37,740 bases of DNA from the NCBI RefSeq assembly GCF_001639265.1, contig NZ_LWMT01000274.1, forward strand, positions 1 to 37,740, in the 5' to 3' direction. Origin of the DNA: Methanobrevibacter filiformis. Lineage in GTDB: Archaea; Methanobacteriota; Methanobacteria; Methanobacteriales; Methanobacteriaceae. Of the stretch, positions 27,260 through 36,177 are shown in pieces. How positions within the stretch are numbered: position 1 is the stretch's first letter; every line of letters starts with the position of its first letter. A program made the position numbers and the translations under genes. The notes below the pieces were generated by a model. That model did no database searches. It was given only the letters and a program-made list of their open reading frames with translations, and was not told the DNA's origin.

Positions 27260-27759
27260 TTAACTCACTTTACTTGGGTTTATTTATAAATGCAATAATC
27301 ATATTGATAATTAGAATCTGGAATTAATTTATATATATTTATAGTAATGATTAATATAAATATTGATTTAGTATTTATTTGAAATTAGAATTAATTATTG
27401 ATTTTTACTATTGGCAGGACCTGTAAGCCTTCTTTAATAACAAATTTATCTATATCATTAAATATACTTCATATAACTAATAGATTTTATTATAAGAACC
27501 ATAATAAAAGTGTATATGAGTACATGAATCATTATTTTTTATTTATTAATTAGTAAATCAATATGTTCAATTTTTTTAATATCTATTGTTATTGTATTGT
27601 TATTGTGATAGTAGATAGACAAATTTTAAATATTACTTTACATACTATATATAACATTTAATTAATAAATTTGAATGATTTGGTAACTTATTTTTCGAGA
27701 AAATAGGTATTTTGATTGGTTAAAGATTTTTAATAATTGGGGAAAATGGAAGGATAATA
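27260..27759. other. Divergent region between ABC permease and adhesin gene
   Basis: No gene is seen in 500 bp. Visible items are a perfect 9-bp inverted repeat (27485-27509, TTTTATTAT / ATAATAAAA), a TATA-like ACTATATATAAC at 27644-27655, and a small hairpin in the expected adhesin leader at 27687-27707 (arms CTTATTTTT / GAAAATAGG, loop CGA). Confidence 0.45.
27644..27655 (+). promoter_or_regulatory. Candidate promoter of the giant adhesin-like gene
   Basis: ACTATATATAAC is a good archaeal TATA match. It would place the start of transcription near 27,680 and give a leader of about 80 bases containing the hairpin at 27687-27707, followed by GGAAGGATAATA before the ATG. Confidence 0.35.
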
Positions 27760-30700
27760 ATGAATAAATTAATTATTTTTTTATTAATTTGTATGCCTAT
27801 CTTTTTGTTATCATGTATTAATGCTGCAGATATAACTGTTTCAGGTAGTGATTTTGATAGTATTCAACTCAGTGTTGATGGTGCTAATTCTGGAGATGTT
27901 ATAAACTTAGGTAATAATGTTTATGTTGGTTCAGGGACTCATATTAAAATTAACAAGGCTAATTTAACTTTTCAAGGAGCTTCTAGAACTAACATGGCTG
28001 TTTTAGATGCTAATTGTGAAAGCAGAATGTTTTATGTTAATGATTCAAATGTAACTTTTCGATACATTTCATTTATTAATGGTAATTCAAGTACAATTGC
28101 TGGAGGATCTATAAGAGCCAATGGAACAATTACTATTGAATATTGTGTTTTTGAAAATAGCTATGGTGAAAGTGGTGGAGCAGTTTTCATAGGTGAAAAT
28201 GGTGAAAACTCAAAAATCATAAACACTAGATTTACAAATAACCATGCTATATATGCTGGTGCAGATAATTATGTGGAAGGAGGGGGTTTAGATTCTCATG
28301 CATATAATACTTTAGTAGAAAACTGTGTATTTGCTGATAATTATGCTTTAAGTAGTGGTGGTGCTTTATCTATCGTTTCGAATGATGGTGCTACTGTTAT
28401 AAATTGTACTTTTATAAATAACACTGCTCCTAGAGGGGGTGCTGCTCGTTTTGTTTATATATCTGTTTTAATTTTAGATTCTAATTTTGATGAAAATGTT
28501 GCAAGTAATAGAGGTGGTGCAATATATGTTAGCGGTGCAAATTTAACCATCAAAGGAACTATTTTTACAAATAATATTGCAGAAGAAGGAGGAGCAATAT
28601 TTAATTATAATTCTTCTAATGATACAACATTAACTTTCAAAACATTAATTTTTAGAAATAATGAAGCACAGATAGGAGGAGCTATCTACGGAACAAACAA
28701 TATAACAATATATTCGTCTAACTTCACAAACAATAATGCTTCAGAAATGGGAGGAGCAATATATTCGAATGAAAATTTGATAATCAATGGAGGTACTTTT
28801 AATAACAACACAGCCACTGATGGTGGCGCAATATATGAAATAAATGGCTTAGAAATCAAAAATAACACTATATTTGCAGGTAACACTGCAAATTCAGGCT
28901 CTGGTGGCGCAATATATTCTAATTATTCTTTAATAATCTCCAATGCTAATTTTACACGTAATAATGCGAACACAAACGGTGGTGCAATATATTCTACTAT
29001 GTCATTATCATTAACAAGTTCTAATTTCACAGATAATGTTGCATTAGTAAATGGTGGAGGTATATATTCAAATTCCGATATGGAAGTTAATGGGGGCTCT
29101 TTCAATAGTAATAATGCTATAAATAATGGTGGAGCTATATATGGGAGAAATAATATAATTATTGGGAATAATACAAGTTTTACAAATAATAGTGCTGATA
29201 ATGGAGGTGCATTATACTCTTATGGGTCTTCAAATATAACGAATGCTACTTTTACAAATAATAGTGCTGATAATGGAGGTGCATTGTACTCTAGAGGTAG
29301 GGTTGATGTTGTGAGGTCGGTTTTTAGTGGTAATTTTGGGGTGAATGGTGGTGGAATTTATGGTAATTCTACGTTATATTCTTTAAGTTCTAATTTCACA
29401 ACTAATGCTGTATCAGGAGATGGTGGTTGTGTTTATTCTAATGGTGGTTTGGTTATTAGTGGGGGATTATTTAGGAATAATAAAGCTACTGTTAATGGTG
29501 GGGCTGTGTATGGGCGAAGTGATGTTGTGGTTGGAGTTGGTGCTAGTTTTGTAAATAATAGTGCTGGTGATGGAGGTGCTGTTTATTCGTATGGTGTCTT
29601 AAATTTGACTAGTGTTACTTTTACAAGTAATGGTGCTAGTAATGATGGTGGTGCATTATATTCTTATGGGTCTTTAAATATAACGAATGCTACTTTTGTA
29701 AATAATGGTGCTAGTAATGATGGTGGTGCTGTGTACTCTAGGGGTGGAATTGATGTTGTGAGGTCGGTTTTTAGTGGTAATTTTGGGGTGAATGGTGGTG
29801 GAGTTTATGCTAATTCTTCATTGTATTTTTTAGGTTCTAATTTCACAGCTAATGTTGTATCTGGTGATGGTGGTGGTGTTTATTCTAATGGTGGTTTGGT
29901 TATTAGTGGTGGGTCATTTAGGAATAATAAGGCTACTATTGATGGTGGGGCTGTGTATGGGCGAAGTGATGTTGTGGTTGGAGTTGGTGCTAGTTTTGTA
30001 AATAATAGTGCTGTTGATGGAGGTGCTGTTTATTCGTATGGTGTCTTAAATTTGACTAGTGTTACTTTTGCAAGTAATAGTGCTAGTAATGATGGTGGTG
30101 CATTATATTCTTATGGTTTTTCAAATATAACGAATGCTACTTTTGTAAATAATGGTGCTAGTAATGATGGTGGTGCTGTGTACTCTAGGGGTAGAGTTGA
30201 TGCTGTGAGGTCGGTTTTTAGTGGTAATTTTGGGGTGAATGGTGGTGGAGTTTATGGTAATTCTTCATTGTATTCTTTAGGTTCTAATTTCACAGCTAAT
30301 GTTGTATCTGGTGATGGTGGTGGTGTTTATTCTAATGGTGGTTTGATTATTAGTGGTGGATCATTTAGGAATAATAAAGCTACTGTTAATGGTGGAGCGA
30401 TATATGGGAGAAATAATATAATTATTGGGAATAATACAAGTTTTACAAATAATAGTGCTGGTGATGGAGGTGCATTATATTCTTATGGGTCTTCAAATAT
30501 AACAAATGCTACTTTTACAAATAATAGGGCTAGTAGTAATGGTGGTGCATTATATTCTTATGGGTCTTCAAATATAACAAATGCTACTTTTGTAAATAAT
30601 GGTGCTAGTAATGATGGTGGTGCTGTGTACTCTAGGGGTAGAGTTGATGTTGTGAGGTCGGTTTTTAGTGGTAATTTTGGGGTGAATGGTGGTGGAGTTT

Positions 30701-32610
30701 ATGGTAATTCTTCCTTGTATTCTTTAAGTTCTAATTTCACAGCTAATGTTGCATCTGGAGATGGTGGTGGTGTTTATTCTAATGGTGGTTTGGTTATTAG
30801 TGGTGGGTCATTTAGGAATAATAAAGCTACTGTTAATGGTGGGGCGGTATATGGGCGAAGTGATGTTGTGGTTGTGGTTGGTGTTAGTTTTACAAATAAT
30901 AGTGCTGGTGATGGAGGTGCTGTTTATTCGTATGGTGTCTTAAATTTGACTGGTGTTACCTTTGCAAATAATAGGGCAAGTAATAATGGAGGTGCAGTGT
31001 ACTCTATGGGTAAAAACAATGCAGTAAAATCTACTTTTAATAACAATTTTGCGAAAAATGGAGGAGCTATATATTCTAATGGAGATATGGATAGTAATGG
31101 TGTAATATTCATAAATAATGAAGTTATAGGTAATGGTGGAGGATTATACTCTCAAAATAAGGTAAATATGACAAATTCTACTTTCAATAATAACACAGCA
31201 GCAAATGGAGGAGGGATATATTCTAATAAATTATTACTACTGAAAAAATCGAAGTTCACAAACAACACAGCTTTAAAAGATGGTGGAGCAATATACTCTA
31301 TCAGTGATTTAACTGTTAGTAATGAAACATTTAACAACAACAAAGCTGTAAATAATGGTGGAGCTATATATTCCAAAAACAATTTAAATCTTGATAATAC
31401 TCTTTTTACAAAGAATAAGGCGAATAATGGTGGAGGAGTATATACTTTAGGTAAAGCTAATATTGAAAATTCTACTTTTAATGGAAATTCTGCTATTAAT
31501 GGTGGTGGAGGATACTTTATTGGATCCGTTAATATATCAAAATCTAGTTTTGTAAATAATATTGTAAATAAAGATAAAGCTGGTGGTATTTATTCCTCAG
31601 GATCAGGATCAAACATATTTAATTCTAATTTTACAAACAATACTGGAAATGGAATGGTTTTAATTGGTAGTAAAATAGTTCTTAAAAACAATTTGATATT
31701 TAAGAATAAGGAATCAGGAATTAAAGTATATGTTAATAAATCTATAATAAGGGATAATTCTTTTTCTGCAAATACTGATGGTGCTTCAATTTTTGGTGAT
31801 TCTAATAATATCACAAATACTAAGATATATAATAATAAAGCCAATGGAATTTTAGTATATGGGTCTAAAAACAATGTAGAAAAGAATAAAATTAATAATA
31901 ACAAAAATCAAGGTGCCTTTATTAATGGCTATAATAATAAAATAAAGGATAATATTATTAATAAGAATAAAATTGGTTTAAAAGTCAGTGGGAATAAAAA
32001 TAATGTTTTAAATAATGAAATTTTCTCAAATACAAATCAAGGGGTGTATGTTGCAAAGAATAATAATAATATTTTAGATAATAATATTAACAATAATGGC
32101 AAAAATGGAATTTTAGGCTTTGGATCTAAAAACAAAATAGAAAACAATAAAATCAATAGTAATTCCAAGAAAAATAAAGCTTGTGCTGTTTATTTCAGAG
32201 GTAATAATAATCAATTTTATAAAAATGAAATATTAAATAATGGATATCATGGACTACATTTAGTTGGAAATAATAGTAAAGTTGATAAAAACAGTATTAA
32301 ATCTAATAAAGATGCTCAATTTATAGATAATGGTGACAATAATAATATAATAAACAATAGAGTATGTGATGGATTTAAAATAGGGTCAAGTATTAATGGA
32401 AATAATAATAAAATGCAGAATAATACTATTCATAATAACAAATTATATGGTATTAAATTAAAGGGAAATTCTAATTATCTGCGTTATAATAGTATTAAAT
32501 TAAATAATATTGGAATAAATGTAGTTACTGGTTCTAAAAATAAGATTGTGCAGAATGTTATACTAAAAATAGCTATGGTATATATTATAACTCTGGATCT
32601 AACAATATAA
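27760..32610 (+). CDS. Giant adhesin-like protein, N-terminal beta-helix part (frame broken at ~32,565)
   Basis: This 1616-residue reading frame starts with a signal peptide (MNKLIIFLLICMPIFLLSCINAAD). Then comes a long right-handed beta-helix built from motifs of the type GGAIYS...LxxxxxxFxxNxA, like chlamydial Pmp repeats and Methanobrevibacter adhesin-like proteins. Residues ~480-1077 are four tandem 149-residue super-repeats. From ~1290 the repeats become shorter, NosD-like and Asn-rich (NNKIKDNIINKNKIGLKVSGNKNNV). The last ~14 residues (ILKIAMVYIITLDLTI) are out of character: one A added to the A5 run at ~32,564-32,568 would continue with LKNSYGIYYNSGSNNINY into the next frame, which supplies the C-terminal half. 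So this is one gene of about 2455 codons, broken here. The protein should be on the cell surface. Confidence 0.85.
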   Translation: MNKLIIFLLICMPIFLLSCINAADITVSGSDFDSIQLSVDGANSGDVINLGNNVYVGSGTHIKINKANLTFQGASRTNMAVLDANCESRMFYVNDSNVTFRYISFINGNSSTIAGGSIRANGTITIEYCVFENSYGESGGAVFIGENGENSKIINTRFTNNHAIYAGADNYVEGGGLDSHAYNTLVENCVFADNYALSSGGALSIVSNDGATVINCTFINNTAPRGGAARFVYISVLILDSNFDENVASNRGGAIYVSGANLTIKGTIFTNNIAEEGGAIFNYNSSNDTTLTFKTLIFRNNEAQIGGAIYGTNNITIYSSNFTNNNASEMGGAIYSNENLIINGGTFNNNTATDGGAIYEINGLEIKNNTIFAGNTANSGSGGAIYSNYSLIISNANFTRNNANTNGGAIYSTMSLSLTSSNFTDNVALVNGGGIYSNSDMEVNGGSFNSNNAINNGGAIYGRNNIIIGNNTSFTNNSADNGGALYSYGSSNITNATFTNNSADNGGALYSRGRVDVVRSVFSGNFGVNGGGIYGNSTLYSLSSNFTTNAVSGDGGCVYSNGGLVISGGLFRNNKATVNGGAVYGRSDVVVGVGASFVNNSAGDGGAVYSYGVLNLTSVTFTSNGASNDGGALYSYGSLNITNATFVNNGASNDGGAVYSRGGIDVVRSVFSGNFGVNGGGVYANSSLYFLGSNFTANVVSGDGGGVYSNGGLVISGGSFRNNKATIDGGAVYGRSDVVVGVGASFVNNSAVDGGAVYSYGVLNLTSVTFASNSASNDGGALYSYGFSNITNATFVNNGASNDGGAVYSRGRVDAVRSVFSGNFGVNGGGVYGNSSLYSLGSNFTANVVSGDGGGVYSNGGLIISGGSFRNNKATVNGGAIYGRNNIIIGNNTSFTNNSAGDGGALYSYGSSNITNATFTNNRASSNGGALYSYGSSNITNATFVNNGASNDGGAVYSRGRVDVVRSVFSGNFGVNGGGVYGNSSLYSLSSNFTANVASGDGGGVYSNGGLVISGGSFRNNKATVNGGAVYGRSDVVVVVGVSFTNNSAGDGGAVYSYGVLNLTGVTFANNRASNNGGAVYSMGKNNAVKSTFNNNFAKNGGAIYSNGDMDSNGVIFINNEVIGNGGGLYSQNKVNMTNSTFNNNTAANGGGIYSNKLLLLKKSKFTNNTALKDGGAIYSISDLTVSNETFNNNKAVNNGGAIYSKNNLNLDNTLFTKNKANNGGGVYTLGKANIENSTFNGNSAINGGGGYFIGSVNISKSSFVNNIVNKDKAGGIYSSGSGSNIFNSNFTNNTGNGMVLIGSKIVLKNNLIFKNKESGIKVYVNKSIIRDNSFSANTDGASIFGDSNNITNTKIYNNKANGILVYGSKNNVEKNKINNNKNQGAFINGYNNKIKDNIINKNKIGLKVSGNKNNVLNNEIFSNTNQGVYVAKNNNNILDNNINNNGKNGILGFGSKNKIENNKINSNSKKNKACAVYFRGNNNQFYKNEILNNGYHGLHLVGNNSKVDKNSIKSNKDAQFIDNGDNNNIINNRVCDGFKIGSSINGNNNKMQNNTIHNNKLYGIKLKGNSNYLRYNSIKLNNIGINVVTGSKNKIVQNVILKIAMVYIITLDLTI
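29200..30990 (+). repeat. Four tandem 447-bp super-repeats in the adhesin-like gene
   Basis: The marker word GTGAGGTCGGTTTTTAGTGG starts at 29311, 29758, 30205 and 30652, an exact period of 447 bp (149 codons). Long stretches are identical between units, showing recent amplification or gene conversion. Unit 3 carries a replaced cassette (about 30390-30510) that matches 29131-29245 upstream of the array. The outer limits are approximate. Confidence 0.92.
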
Positions 32611-32705
32611 ACTACAATTATATTGTTAATAAAAAAATTAATCTTCAACATATTAAGGGAAATTTAAATGGAAATTATAATTGGTGGGGAAAAAATAAAT
32701 TATAC

Positions 32706-35126
32706 TTGGTAAAAGGAATTAAAATTAAAAGTCATGCTATTTTAAAATTGGTGGCTCCTTCATCACTGAAATTAAATAAATACAATAAAATCCATATTGA
32801 GTTTGTAGACAATAAAAACAAGAAGTTAAAACTAATTATTCCTGAATTAACTACTAAATTTGGTTTTACTGGAGCTTTAAGATATAAAAATGTTAAGGTT
32901 ATAAAACATGTAGCTAAAAACGAAATTAAAATTTCAAAATATGGAGCATATACTTTAAAGGCTACTTCAGATTATCAAGTTGTTTATAAATATTATGGTA
33001 TTTCTAATGATAAAAAGATTAATAAATCAAAACCAAAAATGCAACATAATTATACTTCTAAAAAACAGAGAATTAGTAAACAAAAAAGAAAAACACGCCA
33101 TACACATCTTTCTAAAAAATATAAAGGCAGTAAACAAAAGATAAAATATGGTAGTATTAATAAAGGTAGGACTTCTATATTGAAAAAACCTCCTAATTCA
33201 AGTAATAATGTTGTAAGAATATTTAATAATACTCCTAGTTATATGTCTGGAAAACGTGGTGGATTAAAGCCAAATAGTGAAGATTTTGATGTTACTATTT
33301 CTCATGGAAATGATCTTATATATTATCCAAATAGAGGCTATTGGGATGAACCTATGATTCGTATGTGGAAGCATGATCCACACGGTAAAAGAGATGTTTG
33401 GTTGGATGAAGCAGCTTCTACATTTTTGGGAGTTGATGAACGAGGATATATGAGTAGGCTGGATCTTGTGCTTAACATAATTGCCTTTTTCCCTCTTGGA
33501 GGAACTGAGGCTAAATTAGCATCTATGGGAAGTAGAGCTACTACTAGGTTAATTCCTTGGTTAATAAGGCGTTTTATGCCTTTATTAATAAAACTTTCTA
33601 GGACAAAAATTGGGCAAATGGGATTGAAATTTTTAGCATCGCAGTATTCTAAAGAATATTTGAAAATAGTGGAGAGGTTAATGAAAATTCCAGTTAAAAA
33701 GTATTTTACTAAAGCAAATATCTTAAATGTTTTAAACCTTATTAATTTAGATACTGTAACTTGGGCGAAATTTATTAAAAAAATTGCTCCTAAAAATATA
33801 AAAAAGTATTTTAAGAATGTAATTTTAAATTTTAAAAATTGGACGTATAATTCTTTATCTACTCTGTATAGTTATATTCCCAAGTGGACTAGAGGTCATA
33901 TTAAAATTGTTACACTGTTTATTAAGAAGTTATTTAATGTTTCTAGTAAGTCAGTTTTATCATTCTGTGCTGCTTTAGTCAAAATTAGTAAGAATCCTGT
34001 TAAGTTTGGGATTGATTTTGTTAGTAAAATAGATTCTAAATATGTTACTAATTTACTTAAAAAAATGCCTGAATGGATGTTAAATTATGGTAGAAAAACA
34101 GAAAAACGATTTTATGCATTTTTGTTGAATCAGCTTAATAAGTTAAAAAATATAGCAAAACAAATTATTATCAAATATGATCCTGTTCAAAAAGTGATTT
34201 TAATGTATGTTAAACGAAAAACTGATTATGCGACTGTTAAAAAAGCACTTAATAATTTGTATGATTTTGCCAAAAATCCTGTAGAATATATTAATAATAA
34301 GATTATCAAACCTCTTTCAAACAATAATTTACAAATAGGGGATGATAAAAATGGTTTTAAAGCTAGTTATAATCTATCTCTGTCTGGTGCGAAAGCGAGT
34401 GTTAGGTTTGGGGATGATAAAAATGGTTTTAAAGCTAGCCATGCTCTATCTCTGTCTGGTGTAAAAGGGAGTGTTATGGTTGGAGGTAAGAACGGTTTTA
34501 AGGCTAGCCATGCTCTATCTCTGTCTGGTGTAAAAGGGAGTGTTATGGTTGGAGGTAAGAACGGTTTTAAGGCTAGCCATGCTCTATCTCTGTCTGGTGT
34601 GAAAGGAAGTGTTGTGGTTGGAGGCAAAAATGGTTATAAGAATAGTTATAAATTTTCTAAAGATGGGATTAAATTAGAAACAGCTGTTGGTGGTAATAAA
34701 GGTTTAAAAGGAATTTTCACTACTAAACAATCTACTGTTAAAGTGGGTCTATCTGCTGGTGGTAATAATGTATATGGTGGAAAGATTCACATTAGTCGCA
34801 AAGGAATGTCAATGAATACAAAAATTGGGGGTAGGAGAGGCTTTAAGAATCGTGCTACGATTTCTAGACAGGGTTATAAAAAAAATACATTTATTGGAGG
34901 TAGCCATGGTTATAGGGGCCGTACTGTAATTTCTAGACGTGGTTATAGTGGAACTAGTTCTGTTGGAGGTAGAAGAGGCATTAGAACAAATGTGGTAATT
35001 AATAAGCAGGGAGCAAAGGGAAGTATATCTTATAGAAGTAAACCAGTAGTCAGTGGCAGTGTTAGTTATAGTCGTTCTAAAGGACTTTCGGTACGTTTTA
35101 GTCTTTTTGGGCGTAAGATACTCTAA
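32706..35126 (+). CDS. C-terminal half of the giant adhesin-like protein
   Basis: This frame is open from about 32,568, and its formal start, a TTG at 32706, has no ribosome binding site, so it is the continuation of the adhesin-like gene after a one-base frameshift. Before that TTG it encodes NGNYNWWGKNKLYL, the NWWG motif that often ends the beta-helix in these proteins. Next come an Ig-like part (ILKLVAPSSLKLNKYNKIHIEFVDNKNKKLK), a very basic stretch (KKQRISKQKRKTRHTHLSKK), a non-repetitive section (SHGNDLIYYPNRGYWDEPMIRMWKHDPHGKRDVWLDEAAS, FFPLGGTEAKLASMG) and about 240 residues of basic helices. The end is about eleven 23-residue repeats (NGFKASHALSLSGVKGSVMVGGK type). I do not recognise the middle section. 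The basic C-terminus could hold the protein on the pseudomurein wall. Confidence 0.8.
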   Translation: MVKGIKIKSHAILKLVAPSSLKLNKYNKIHIEFVDNKNKKLKLIIPELTTKFGFTGALRYKNVKVIKHVAKNEIKISKYGAYTLKATSDYQVVYKYYGISNDKKINKSKPKMQHNYTSKKQRISKQKRKTRHTHLSKKYKGSKQKIKYGSINKGRTSILKKPPNSSNNVVRIFNNTPSYMSGKRGGLKPNSEDFDVTISHGNDLIYYPNRGYWDEPMIRMWKHDPHGKRDVWLDEAASTFLGVDERGYMSRLDLVLNIIAFFPLGGTEAKLASMGSRATTRLIPWLIRRFMPLLIKLSRTKIGQMGLKFLASQYSKEYLKIVERLMKIPVKKYFTKANILNVLNLINLDTVTWAKFIKKIAPKNIKKYFKNVILNFKNWTYNSLSTLYSYIPKWTRGHIKIVTLFIKKLFNVSSKSVLSFCAALVKISKNPVKFGIDFVSKIDSKYVTNLLKKMPEWMLNYGRKTEKRFYAFLLNQLNKLKNIAKQIIIKYDPVQKVILMYVKRKTDYATVKKALNNLYDFAKNPVEYINNKIIKPLSNNNLQIGDDKNGFKASYNLSLSGAKASVRFGDDKNGFKASHALSLSGVKGSVMVGGKNGFKASHALSLSGVKGSVMVGGKNGFKASHALSLSGVKGSVVVGGKNGYKNSYKFSKDGIKLETAVGGNKGLKGIFTTKQSTVKVGLSAGGNNVYGGKIHISRKGMSMNTKIGGRRGFKNRATISRQGYKKNTFIGGSHGYRGRTVISRRGYSGTSSVGGRRGIRTNVVINKQGAKGSISYRSKPVVSGSVSYSRSKGLSVRFSLFGRKIL
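34350..35100 (+). repeat. Array of 69-bp (23-residue) repeats at the adhesin C-terminus
   Basis: Units begin at 34350 (72 bp), 34422, 34491 and 34560. The 34422, 34491 and 34560 units are nearly identical in DNA. Further units up to about 35,100 keep the pattern GG-x-x-G-[FY]-K/R but diverge and become arginine-rich. The gradient from identical to diverged units shows growth of the array at its N-terminal side. Confidence 0.88.
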
Positions 35127-35257
35127 TTATGGTGTTTTTTATATTTAAATATGAAAAGTTAAACATGTATTTCATTTTATAATATTTGAAAAGTTAATTG
35201 ATTTAAAACTTTGGTTATAGAAATTCAAATATGTATCTGTTAGATTGGGTGTTATGT

Positions 35258-36061
35258 ATGGATGATAAGGATATAAGTTTTAGGGATGCATTTAGGATTT
35301 TTTGGGATGTTGATGAGGAACGAGAAAAAAATAAAAAAACAGCACAAAAAATATTAAAAAAGTTTCCTAATGTGGTTGGTTTAGATAAAGTTTTATATGA
35401 AACTCAAATGCTATTTGATTCTCCATCATATAAAGAATGTTTTAAAATTTATGAGAGTATAATAATGTCATATCATTATGATGATGAAAAAGATTTAGAA
35501 AATAAAGAAATAATCTCAAATATGGCAATATTGAGCAATAATCGTTTAAAATATTTCATAAACCTATTTGGTAAAGCTATTTTTCTAACAACTGCATTTG
35601 GATTAGTTGGGACTCTAGCCGTTATTTTAAATGTTAAATTAAGTAGAAAACCACTTTATAATAATGTTTTAATATTTTACAATTGGTTTATGGTAAAGTT
35701 AGATGATTTTGATAATTTAGATAATGTTGAACTTCCTGATGAAGAATTTTATAAAAAACTAAGAAAGATAAAATGGGAAAAATCATCTAAAAAAATGTTT
35801 GATCAGATACGTTTTTTATATGCTGATGTTAATATGGTTGTTGTTGGAGAGAAAGTTTCTAAAACTAATTGGGAAGTGAATAGTGCATTAGTTTCAGCTG
35901 TGATTTTTTTATGTGGGTGCAGTGCTGTTTTAAATGAGCGTGACCGTATCAATGATACTGATGTTATAAATGCATATAATACCTTTTATAAAATACTTAA
36001 TGTGGATAGTGAGGATTTAAAAAAGATTTACTATCATGTTGTACCAAATGACTCAATTTAA
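35258..36061 (+). CDS. Unrecognised 267-residue protein, copy 1 of a tandem pair
   Basis: The protein starts MDDKDISFRDAFRIFWDVDEEREKNKKTAQKILKKFPNVVGLDK. It has a helical first half, a hydrophobic stretch (LFGKAIFLTTAFGLVGTLAVILNV), a WFMVKLDDFDNL segment, then SALVSAVIFLCGCSAVLNERDRINDTDVINAYNTFYKIL. The last part recalls the helical lid of AAA+ proteins, but no Walker motif is present. I do not recognise the family. The frame is open to an ATG at 35231, but the ATG at 35258 gives exactly the same length as copy 2, and both have GGTG seven bases before it. It lies directly after the giant adhesin-like gene, where a partner or immunity protein could be expected; that is inference. Confidence 0.8.
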   Translation: MDDKDISFRDAFRIFWDVDEEREKNKKTAQKILKKFPNVVGLDKVLYETQMLFDSPSYKECFKIYESIIMSYHYDDEKDLENKEIISNMAILSNNRLKYFINLFGKAIFLTTAFGLVGTLAVILNVKLSRKPLYNNVLIFYNWFMVKLDDFDNLDNVELPDEEFYKKLRKIKWEKSSKKMFDQIRFLYADVNMVVVGEKVSKTNWEVNSALVSAVIFLCGCSAVLNERDRINDTDVINAYNTFYKILNVDSEDLKKIYYHVVPNDSI

Positions 36062-36177
36062 GGTTTGATTGTTTAAAATCTTATTTAATCAATAACATCA
36101 TAATTAATTTGAAAAGGTTGAGTTAAAACTTTTGGTTATATGAATTCGTAATATATTTGTTAGATTTGGTGTTATGT

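Noticed and set aside
27420-27450. GGCAGGACCTG-like word upstream of the adhesin gene as a riboswitch or tRNA piece
   Set aside because: No pairing partners or further conserved structure are seen around it.
29200-30990. CRISPR array or similar spaced repeat
   Set aside because: The repeats are long, in-frame coding units without short constant repeats and unique spacers; no cas gene is present.
28686-31904. Minus-strand reading frames opposite the adhesin repeats
   Set aside because: They are produced by the periodic glycine/tyrosine codons of the + strand (repeating EYIAPP), have no ribosome binding sites and no independent logic.
34367-34627. Minus-strand 86-residue frame with perfect repeats (TPDRDRAWLALKPF)
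   Set aside because: It is the complement of the 69-bp coding repeats of the adhesin C-terminus; the + strand frame is far longer and sensible.
36157-36177. TTG start extending the second 267-residue protein
   Set aside because: The corresponding position in copy 1 is not conserved as a start, while the ATG at 36178 gives equal lengths and a conserved GGTG in both copies.
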